A stretch of DNA of 64,000 bases, from assembly GCA_035610365.1 (NCBI GenBank), contig CM069439.1, positions 22,643,533 to 22,707,532 of the forward strand, in the 5' to 3' direction. The translations under genes were made by a program, and so were the position numbers. The DNA is from Aquatica leii. Lineage: Eukaryota; Arthropoda; Insecta; Coleoptera; Lampyridae. Below are positions 10,671-20,680 of the stretch, piece by piece (the first letter of the stretch is position 1; each line of letters begins with the position of its first letter). The notes beneath the pieces are model-generated. The model was not told where the DNA came from. It saw only the letters and a program-made list of their open reading frames with translations, and made no database searches.

Positions 10671-11984
10671 CACACATCTTTAGTAACCTATGGGTTCAAC
10701 GCTGGAAAAAAATGTGTAATGTCTAATTTTAAAACTAATTGTCGCTTAGACCGATACGCTAAATTTTAAATAGTACGTCTATGAAAATTTTATGTTAAAT
10801 CGCAATCTCGTAAATGTCGAAAATACGTCATGCGCTACATGCACTTGTTTTTTCTTTTCAATTGTGCTGTTTGCTAAATGCACACGTTGTTGAAAGCTCT
10901 TCTCTTCTTAATGTAATTAAAAAGGCTTTAGTTTGGATCGCATATTAATTGTCAAAAATTGTAATTGAACATGGCTTGTTTAATATAAATAAAATGGCGC
11001 CATCAATTTGTAGTATTGATTCCATAATCGTATTTGAAATCTTGTTTGAATTGGAAGTAGCAATCCAATTGAAATATTGAGTAACATAGATGGAAGTCGC
11101 CTTTATCGCTACAAATCATTCGTTATCGTAGTTGAAGAATTTACATTTTCTGTAGTCTACAGATTTGTAAAATTCCATTAGTATCGTATTGTCGAAAAGA
11201 AAATCTTTTCAAGTTTGACCTTGTCAAACCATCGCGTACAGAAGCATAAATTTCGTTAGTTGCATAAGCTTCAAAGTATGCACATTAATTGCATTTTTTT
11301 ACCATCGCTTTTGTTATTAGAAATTAATGAGTAAACTTTTGTTGTAAAACAGGACACTCGCAAAATTTGTAACAATAATAAAGCCTTTGTCAAAAACATA
11401 GCAATTCGTCGTGGTACCGTTTTAACAGTTTGGCTTTAGTTGTAAAGCAAAGTATCGTAATTTGAAAACTTAGACTTGGTTAATAAATCGTATAGATCAA
11501 AAATGACTGTATAAATTGGTATCGTCAAAACTTTTTGTAAATAATTTAGTTCATAAAATTTTGAAAGATAGATATGATCTTATTTCAAATTTAGAAGATT
11601 AAGTATTAGTTTATTCATTACAATGATAATTTATTTATTTTATTGCATTGTATATAAACTTGTATTTATTATATTTTTGTACATATTTGAATATCGTTTA
11701 TGACATTTATTTTGTTTGATTATCTGTTACTCGAACATGCGAATTCCCTTCTACTTAGTTCAGAAGTTCAATGATCAAAGTTATAACGATATTATTAGTT
11801 AGCATCGGCTATAACTGATTAGTTTTTATGTTGCTTCGTTGTTCACTAAAGTATCAATAGTTAATATTTTACGTCTTTTGAAATGACAGCTTGATAATAA
11901 TACCATCAAGTTAGTGGAACATTGTTTGACAACTTAATTTTTTTTTGTTTAATGGTGAATACTACAAACAGATAGATAGAGTAG
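10671..11984. other. No gene recognised
   Basis: AT-rich sequence with frequent ATCGTA- and TCGTA-type words. Part could be LTR or untranslated sequence of the gypsy remnant to the left or the PLE to the right, but I found no direct repeat that would prove it. Confidence 0.35.
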
Positions 11985-14560
11985 AAATGGGATAATTATT
12001 TTATGGAATATTTTTAAGAAGCTTTAATCTGTATCTAAAAATCCAAAACTGTGGCTTAAATATGTTAATGATATTTTTGCAATTTGGTCTTATGGTGATG
12101 AACTACAAAGTTTTTTGCAATGTTTTAACAATTAACATCCAAACATAAAATTTAGTATTGAAAAAGAAATTAACGGCATCTTACCTTTTCTTGGTGTAAA
12201 GATAAAAAGAAAACCAGATAGTCCTTTAATACATTCCCAACAAACACAAAGATGTCCCAAGGATGTCCCGGGGACATGATGTTGCGGATCACTGAATGTC
12301 CCAAAGTCATCCCATTTTGGTTCTGTGTACGTCCTAGGGACATTCATGGGACGTTCTTTTGTCACAAGTGTGTGCATCCCTACAATGTCCTTATAGGACA
12401 TCCTTGCGTATCCGCAACGGGACGTCCCTTTTAGATGACTGTAGGATATGTACTATATATGTATATTATATTTTTATCAAGAAAAGTACCATTTCCAGTT
12501 AAAGTACATCCACTTTGTGGGTTTTTCTATTGTTTTTTTTTTATTCAGTAAGGAGACTTAACGTACTCCTCTCCGACTTGACGTAATGAATAAAAATAAC
12601 TTTATCAAATAAAATACAAATTATTATGACATAACACTATATTTTTAAATAATAATCCAAATTATATTAAATTAAAATAAATTTAAATTATTTCATTTTT
12701 TTATCTTCTCGATCTCGGCGTTTTTTGACCCTCCTTAGCGAGTTTTTTTATACTTTCTTCCCGATTTTTTTAAGTGGCACCTGAAACAATGCAACTGCAT
12801 AAGAGATGGTAATCGTCATGTAGAGCCGATAAAAAAGTTAATACAAAAAGCTTATTTTGGTATTTCTATGTAATCACAATTTACATTTCTAAATTAAAGA
12901 ATTGATAAAGTGATACTTCTTTTGTAGAATTATTGATTGATTTTTTTGACGATTCTATTATTGATTAAACCATAAGAGATGATCGATTATAACTAGTTAA
13001 AAATTGTTTAAATTGTTTTTTAAAAAAGATTATGTAAACGCGTCAGTTTTGCAAATTCATTAAGAATTTTTATACGTTTCGCATTTACATTTCATCAGAA
13101 GAATGTGATAAAAACAAAATTATTTCTAGACGTATTTTTAACTACCTAACTAATTATTGTGGAAATAGTAATACAATACAAGAATACGCACACTAATCAT
13201 AACTATAAATACCAAGAACGCGATAACGTTATAGTTTCTTAGTTAGATTAACGATTTTGTGCCTTATCGGTCATGTTGATACTTTTGGATGACTTATTGT
13301 GAATCGTGACGATAAAAGTCATGAGATAACGTCACACTTTTAAATCTTTAATACAAAGTGAACCTTTTTTAAATAATTTTTTGAGTAAAAAAATTTTTTT
13401 TACACAACATAAATATTTTTAATTCACCGCATAGGTATGCGCGCGAGATGGGGTTTTAAATCACTATTATTAATAATTGTGATCTTTTAATTTCGATAAA
13501 CTTTTCATTAATTTTTCGTAATTCAAAATAATAATTATAAATGATGATTTTTATACATTATAAATGAATACAAGGTACCAAAAACTTACCAAATAAATTT
13601 GTTTATGCACTAAAACACCCAAAAAACGTTAGATATTAAAAAGTACAGATAAATAAAGTATTCAGAACACCAACAAAAACAGATACAGAGTGCAAACGGT
13701 GCAAACAGAGTGTACCACTTTGATATACCAAAGGAGCGTACGGGTGTTGAGTAGGCACCAGAGAACAAGAAGGAAAGTGGGCACGCGCACTAAGTTTGCA
13801 TTTGTTTTTTTCCCGCATAGGACATACCATCGTACGTTCTTCATTGACATCTTGAGGACGTCTTATTAAAGACATCCTATACAGGTCCGTTTTAAAGCCC
13901 GGGATGTAAAGACATCATTTGGACATAAAACGAACGTCCCTGGGACGTCGTGTGTTTACTGGGTTCAGTTTATCGAAAACTTACACATACAGATCAATAT
14001 ATAAACGCAAATTCTCACCATTACCCAGCTCAAAAACTTGGAATGATTTGAACATTATATAACCGTGCAACAAAAATTTGAAAAAGACAAGACTTTAACA
14101 GATGATTCAACTATTAACCAAAACTTTGTTATTCTACTTTCTGTTTCTAACAAAAGTGACAAAATTGAAAGAGTACTAAAAAACATAACATAAAACTTGC
14201 TTACAGCACTACACAATTAAAAATTTGTTGAATCCTGTAAAAGATAAAATATCTTACGATACCTACTTGTGGAGTGTACCAAATCCTATGCACCTGCGGC
14301 AACGTATATATTGGTGAAACTGGTAGATATATAGATACGACATTAAAAGAACATAGAAGACATCTTTGTTTACTCCAGCCTACTAAGTCTGCCATTGCAG
14401 AACATGCACTTGACACTCTACATAATATAAGCTTAGACAAAACTAAAACAATTTCTAAAACAAAGAACTGGAAATCAGGAAAGAAAAGCAATTGACATTA
14501 TTAAATTTCCCAAAAATTTCAATAGGGACAATAGTTACAAATTATTTGACACCTGGTTAC
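11985..14560 (+). pseudogene. Penelope-like retroelement, family B (interrupted)
   Basis: The plus strand encodes the PLE palm at about 12050-12235: WLKYVNDIFAIW, then HPNIKFSIEKEINGILPFLG and KIKRKPDSPLIH. The catalytic YVDD reads YVND, so one of the two metal-binding Asp residues is Asn. Coding resumes after the insertion at 12236-13963 with VYRKLTHTDQYINANSHH (13966-14045). The 3' part at 14260-14510 is a well preserved GIY-YIG domain: CTCGNVYIGETGRYIDT, LKEHRRHL, KSAIAEHALDTLHN. Upstream RT and the N-terminal domain are not clearly present. The 14520-14720 tail matches the opposite-strand copy at 4.2-4.4 kb. Confidence 0.8.
12236..13963. mobile_element. TIR element with GGACRTCC-type subterminal arrays, inserted in PLE-B
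   Basis: The left end CCCAACAAACAC at 12236 and right end GTGTTTACTGGG at 13952-13963 form inverted repeats of the same family as 7835-9120. TT lies on both sides (12234-12235 and 13964-13965), and removing the insert plus TT restores the PLE frame from PLIH into VYRK. Both ends carry many short motifs built on GGGACATCC or GGACGTCC in both orientations (12250-12430 and 13815-13950), as transposase-binding arrays would. No transposase is recognised, and minus-strand frames at 13636-13875 look incidental. The superfamily is not assigned: a 2-bp TT duplication does not fit mariner, which uses TA. Confidence 0.75.
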
Positions 14561-16540
14561 CTGTTATTTCCTAATCTTAATTTTGCCACCAATTACACTT
14601 AAGATATGTCTATAGTTTTTATGGTAGTTTTTCTTTAGACCTTCAAGCAAATGCTGTAGCTAAATAAACTTGCATCAATTATCTAGTTCTGTTACGATTT
14701 ATTGTTTTTAGTTAGTATTATAATTGTCAGATTAATTTATACTGCCTTACAACGAATTTAGGTCAAGTTCAAAAACTTGTAAAATATAATTAAATAAATC
14801 ATACACCATTTACCCCAAAAAAATTATTAATATGTGTAATGGTGAAACTTTTATGTTTAAAACTTATGAGTGTTTAGATATATGTAAATGGAACGGCTTT
14901 TAAGTAATTATAGTGCACATATTGCATGATATACTTTTGCTACATTAACACAATAAGCGATCTAAACTTTTTAACAAGTTTATGATTTATACATTTGCAA
15001 CAAATGTAAAATAAATGTTCGGTTTTATTTTTAAAAACTTTATACAGTAGATGGTACGGTTAAAAGTTTTGCAACGTCACTGTCGTATCTTACAAATACG
15101 TTTCTAAACCAATTGTGTTGGTAAACAAATATAGTTCATTCGACCTAAAAGTTACAGATAAAAGTCAAAATCTTATTGGTACTCAAACACATACAAATAT
15201 AAAGCTTAGGCATTATTCGATTTATTTAATAAGATCGACAAAAGCTCATCCAGGTGCGAGTTTCATAAGGTGTAAGGCTAAGTAAACAAAGTTGGGTCGA
15301 GGCGTATTAACCTTAAATGAGCACACAATTTTAACCTAAAACTTAATCTAGGAGTTCTATTATTTGTATATTGTCCATTTATGTATTTAGTAAACATGTA
15401 TTATTTTACAAATTAAGCTGGTAAAGTAACTTTGGATGAATGCGCTAAAAGAGTAATTGGGAAAAATTTTTTTGTCGTGTATTTACAATGCTTCTACAGT
15501 AATCTTGATTCTACCGTTGAATTTTTGCATAATTAATCACGTACAGAGTTGCTTGGGGTCTTTATTTAGCTCTAAAGCTTTTCTGCGGATCATGCAAGGT
15601 ATCTACCGTACTGTAACAAACTGTTACACATTACAGATATTACTCAAATAGCATTAGCTCACCTAGTATTTGTGCTCTTTTTATACCAAGTTCGTGTTCT
15701 GTATAATTAAATGCCGGTTGCTTTTATTAAGCTCTTATTTCACAAATCAACTGTAAATTTTAACATTGCAAATAAAGTGAGATACCTGTTGCTATTTGTT
15801 GCGTTACTTAGTTAAATTGTTAATGTATAACATTACAATCAACATTTTTGACGCACTACGTTATTAATATTTTACAAAGAACAATTTTTTCTTACAAAAA
15901 TTGCTTAAAACGTTTTTGTTTTTAATTGGTTATAAAATGTTTTTCGCACAAATAAATTTGCACCAATTTAATTTCGTGCTAAAGAATGTAGTAGTATTAA
16001 AATAGCATTGCCGATTAATTAATTAAAATTAAATTAGCTCTAGTGCATTAAAAGATTATTCTTAAGTAACTTTTAATTTTATAAAAACTTTCAAAATACA
16101 TCTTTGCACTCTATTAATTTAACTTTCAGGCACTTTTAAGAAGGCTTTGTGTATTTTCGATGTATGCTTGTGCTTTTAATCAAAAAAAGTTTTTTAACAA
16201 GTACATTTTCAATTTTTTTATTTAATAACATTTTAATCTTTCTAGGCGTTAAAGGTTTTTTGTGTTTGCTTTATGACGATAACAATTTTGCTTTATTATT
16301 TTAACCATTTGACGACTTTTAAATTATTCGCAGTCACGTTTATTCGAAAGATATGAATTATACGTCAACGTTTGCAAAATTAAAGTGCGATTGACGTTCA
16401 TTATACAAGTCTATGTATAGTTTTGACGTTAACACTCAAAAAATGTTGACGATTTGTGCAAAAATACATTTTTTGTAAATGTTAGTAAACAATTATTGAT
16501 TTATTACTGACAAATTTGCTTGTTTTTAAACGTTTTAATT
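14561..16540. other. PLE-B tail, then AT-rich DNA without recognised genes
   Basis: 14561-14790 is the non-coding PLE-B tail, shared with 4130-4400 in reverse. From about 14800 on I see no coding domain, terminal repeat or RNA gene. The frame at 15457-15651 has no recognisable motif. Confidence 0.45.
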
Positions 16541-16624
16541 AAGTAAGTAAGTAAGAATTTATTTAGTAAAGATATACTAATTTAACATAAATCGCAACAT
16601 ACTTCTATTAATACTAATTTTTGC

Positions 16625-18205
16625 TTAAAAATTATTCTTAACATAATCACTCAGACCCTTTTTAAATTTATAAATATTTTGCTCGTGCTTAATTTCATCT
16701 GGTAAGTCATTATATAATTTCAGACCTTTGTACAGAAGAGAATTTTGTGACTTTGATTTTGAAAATTTTGGCAATATGAAGTCACATCGACTTCTCGTTT
16801 TATGTGAATGTATACCATAGTTACGTATTACTAATTTTGACATGTAGTTTGGAAGCAAATCATTAATTATTTTGTATAACAACATTAATGAATTGAAATA
16901 TATCCACTGTTTCACACTTAACCATTTTAAACAATCTAACATTACTGTGATTTTGATATATTTTGAACAATGTAATATAATCCTCATAGCCCTATTTTGT
17001 TGTTTCTGTAACCGTTTTAAGTCGACTTCGTAACACATTAAAAATATACTACTGCAAAAATCAAAATATGGTGCAATCATTGTTTTATAAACAGTAATTC
17101 TGGCATTAATCGTCAATTTATTAGATATTCTTCCTAATAGGCTAATCTTATTTGCTACTTTTTTTATTACATAATTCACATGGCTTCTAAAATTTAGATT
17201 CTGATCTATAACTACTCCTAAATATTTAATTTGTTCAACCTGTTCTATTTCTATATTTTCAATTTTTATTTTTGTTATTTCGACATTATATTTGATACTA
17301 CCATTGTCTTACTTTTTAGCACATTCAATTTTAATTTGTTTGTTGGTAACCAATTTGCAATAATTTCTAATTCTGAATTTAGCTTTATAATAGCTAAATG
17401 TACATTTTTATCAGTAATTGATACAAGAGTATCGTCTGCAAACAAATTAATATTACAACACTTAAGATTAAGTTCTAAATCATTAATATAAATTAAGAAA
17501 AGCAATGGCCCCAAGACTGATCCTTGAGGTACACCTAAATTATTCTGAATTGATTCGTAATTTTAGTACGTAGTGGTCTGAGTACGAGATTCTACGTAAG
17601 TTTCGAACCATTGAAGTTCGGTGCTTCTTATTCCATATTGGTAAAGTTTATTTATAAGTTTTTCTCTGTCGATAGTTTCAAAGACTCTTTTATAGTCTTT
17701 CCATTTTGTCAGCACGAGATTTAATGCTGTTTCACACGAGTGTTTACTTCGAAAACCCGATTGATTTTTACTGATTATATTATTTTGTTCCAGAAAGCAC
17801 TGTAATTGCTTTTTAACAACTGATTCTAGTATTTGTTCGTACACTGATAATATATTGATAGGTCGAAATTCTTCGCATCTTTTTGTATTTTTAATTTTGG
17901 GCATTGGTATGATTTTTGATTGCTTCCAACAATTACCATTGCATTACCAATGTCTGGCAATGCATCTGTAATAACTTGTTTTGTAATGTGATCCGTTCCT
18001 CTTTTTTGATTAATATTACTTACGATTTTCTTCAGATCTGATAAATTAACTTGTTTAAATTATAAATTAAGTGTTGGTTTTAATATTGGAGCCTCTTTGA
18101 AGTTTGCTTACAAAATATTCGTTAAATTTATTTGATATTTCCTCTATGTCACTAATTTCTACTTCGTCAAATGTTTTACTTTTTGGTTATTCTTTTGTCC
18201 ATTGA
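16625..18205 (-). pseudogene. LINE reverse transcriptase part (ORF2)
   Basis: On the minus strand, 17904-17563 gives early RT blocks (EEFRPINILSVYEQILESVV, NQSGFRSKHSCETAL). At 17560-17275 come NNLGVPQGSVLGPLLFLIY and the catalytic INLFADDTLVS with both Asp intact. At 17179-16625 is the thumb and C-terminal part (KISLLGRISNKLTINARITVYKT and later NSLLYKGLKLYNDLPDEIKH). A region at 17940-18200 links this to the endonuclease (ITKQVITDALPDIGNAM; FDEVEISDIEEISNKFNEYF). Frameshifts and stops near 17540-17560, 17200, 17900 and 18180 make it non-functional. The RT makes cDNA at a nicked chromosomal site in the nucleus. Confidence 0.85.
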
Positions 18206-18209
18206 TTAA
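18206..18209. repeat. TTAA target duplication, left
   Basis: TTAA directly precedes the piggyBac terminal repeat. The matching TTAA is at 20666-20669. Confidence 0.9.
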
Positions 18210-20665
18210 CCTTTTAGTTCCTGACCCCATTTATAATTGATATTTTACTATTATTTTGGTATATGTTACTGTTCCTTGAGTAAATGACAACATTTCGTTG
18301 GAATTAGAAAATTCTGAGTTTCAGTTTCCTTGTATTGCTATGTTCCCAAAATGGGAACGTTGGGGTGTCATTTACAATTTCTTGCCAAACACCAAACGTT
18401 GAAGTACCTATAATAAAATTCACAAATCTAATATTGTAACTTTTACTTTCGATAGAAATTTTACATGTTATTCATTTTATAATTTTTGAAGATTACTTTT
18501 TATGGTATGCCTCAGAACAGAAACTTTTATGTAAGCGTTTTCCACATTTTTGACATTTGAGGCGAGTGTTATTTCCGCAAACCACACACCTTCCTTGTTT
18601 AGTTGATATAAGGAAATGGATCACATTGTCGTACCTGATATCTTGAACAACTGGAGCAGTTGGTCCTTCCAAGCGATTTTGTGATACCATTTGAACCTTC
18701 AGCAAAGACATTGCAACAGAACGACGAAAAGATAAGTGTGTAACTTTCTGTTCTGAGTGAAGATACGTATAAAATCGGAAAGCGCCAACAATCGCCATGT
18801 TTAGTCCATTGGCGAACAGATTCTACCACCACCTCTTTAATCTTAGACGAAGTCTATAACTAGAAAGCATACGATCCAATAGGTCTACGCCACCCATTCC
18901 CTGATTATACTTCTTGATCATAAAAGGTTGAGAAAGTTCCTTGTTATTTTCTTTCTTGACTCTACGTTTGCATTTTTGTATTGGAGTCACAGGATGGTGA
19001 TTACTAGCTAGTGTAACGATGGAATTATCATTCCATCGAACACAACCAACTTTCCCGTCAGAGAAAGTCATAAGCACCACGCCCTTTTTTCTTCATTTCC
19101 TTTGCAGGAAGCAGCGGACATTTGATTCTATTTTCGCGTACAGTTCCACAAGGACGTATTCCTCGGTCTGTTAAATCACTTAGTAATTGATAATTTGTAA
19201 AGAAATTGTCAAAATACACAACATCTAATGAAGGTTCTTGAATGATAGACAGCATGTTGTCAACAACTTGGTAACCCAAAGGCCTTGTATCTACTTTTCC
19301 ATTATTTTTTCCGCAGTAGATGTCGAAATTGTATGGGTAACCATCTGAGCTACAAAGTACCCACAACTTGAAGCCAAATCGTATGGGTTTATTTCTTATA
19401 AACATCTTTGACGAGTGGTGGCCGTGGTAGGGTATCATCTGTTCGTCGATGCTCAATGTCTGATGAAATACACCGAACTGTTGGAAATTTTGGCGCAAAC
19501 TTTCGTACAAAGGTTCGACTTTTGTGGCAGACAAATTATTGTTATCAGCCAGGTGTAGGTACCGTTTGATTGTTTGAAATACGTCCCTGCTCATGGTTTT
19601 TGAGAATATCGGTGCTTGTAAATCTTCTGAAGTGGACCAGTAATCTTTTTCACCGGGGAGGTTATGATAGCCACTCACTAAGAGCAATCCCAAAAACTAA
19701 CGAATTTCTTGATCTGTTGTTTTGAACTTGGGGTTATTTTTATCTCTATTTGAATAAAGGTTTGTCTGAATAACAATTGATTCTACTATTTCAAGCGTGA
19801 AAAAAAGATTAAATATTTCATATTCTGTCTTCAGCATATGTTCGCTACTAATTTTTTCGGGCTTACTTGGTTCAGTATTTAGGAATACATCATCTGTCTT
19901 CTTCCACTTTGGAAGGTCCAGAGTACGCGAACGTATGGGAAGTGGTTCTTCTTCAACATGTGAACTTTCTGAAACACTATTTTCCGCCACGTGAATTTCA
20001 AGTTCACCTGCTACATCTGATGGCATGTCTCTTGTGTCCAGGTCATTTTAATCAATATCCTCCTTGTCGCTTTCAATATTACGGTTGCCAGCCTCTGGGG
20101 GCAATATGACTATGTCCAAGTTTTTGTGGGATGTTGATGCTACATCCTCTGTAGCATCGGAAAAGTATCTATACCTTTGCAATACACCGGATTTCTTCCT
20201 GAAAACGAAAAGAATGCAATTATATACTTATAATAATTATATATAATTATATAAATGGAAGCATTTTCAAAGATATAACTTACCCGTAGAAAGTAGAAGT
20301 ATCCATAACAATTTTCTGTACACCACACTAACATAAACTATTATTATAATACGTATCACAATATATTCTGCAAGCAACGTGGTTATTTATAATCAACGTA
20401 AGTGTGACTGACTCAAACTGTGTTCACTTACATAGAAATTCATACTCAGGTAAGAGGGGGTAATCCACGCCCCAACGTTCTCATTTAGGGAACATAACAA
20501 AGAATGCAAATTTTTTACGACCAAACAATTAAAGTAAAAGAAAATTCTTACTGCATATCACAATAGGGGGATTAACCTTTACTAGAAATGAAAAATCTTG
20601 TTGTATAAAATATGATTTAATTGCACAATAATTTTTGATAAAAGGGAACGTTGGGAATTAAAAGG
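18210..20665 (-). mobile_element. piggyBac-like transposon, structurally complete
   Basis: Ends are CCTTTTAGTTCC (18210-18221) and GGAATTAAAAGG (20654-20665), inverted repeats with one mismatch in 12, flanked on both sides by TTAA, the piggyBac target. Inside both ends lie copies of a GGGAACGTTGGG-type motif (18353-18366; 20470-20480; 20644-20655), probably transposase-binding or subterminal repeats. The only gene is the minus-strand transposase. The insert lies in the LINE at 16.5-24.5 kb and is therefore younger than it. The element is about 2.46 kb, normal for the family. Confidence 0.92.
18493..20306 (-). pseudogene. piggyBac-like transposase with one intron
   Basis: The start is taken at 20306 (MDTSTFYG), followed by GTAAGT at 20283 and an acceptor ending TTTTCAG at 20199. 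Joining the exons gives an open frame into a long acidic N-terminal region. The DDE domain follows: FSKTMSRDVFQTIKRYLHL; LSIDEQMIPYHGHHSSK with the first Asp; LDVVYFDNFFTNYQLL with the second; KYNQGMGGVDLLDRML with the third and fourth. The C-terminus ends in a Cys-rich zinc-binding domain (GRCVVCGNNTRLKCQKCGK, then FCSEAYH). Defects are an in-frame TAA near 20050, TAG at 19694-19696 and frameshifts near 19070 and 18825. All catalytic Asp residues remain, so decay looks recent. It would excise and insert at TTAA. Confidence 0.9.
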
Positions 20666-20669
20666 TTAA
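20666..20669. repeat. TTAA target duplication, right
   Basis: Partner of 18206-18209, directly after the right terminal repeat of the piggyBac-like element. Confidence 0.9.
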
Positions 20670-20680
20670 ATATTTAATAA

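Noticed and set aside
13636-13875. 79-codon minus-strand frame as a gene in the 12236-13963 element
   Set aside because: It overlaps the subterminal motif array, and another frame on the same strand is equally open, so it is likely incidental.
19460-19466. CTGATGA as a second hammerhead
   Set aside because: It lies in piggyBac transposase coding sequence, with no stem II and no GAAA at the right spacing.
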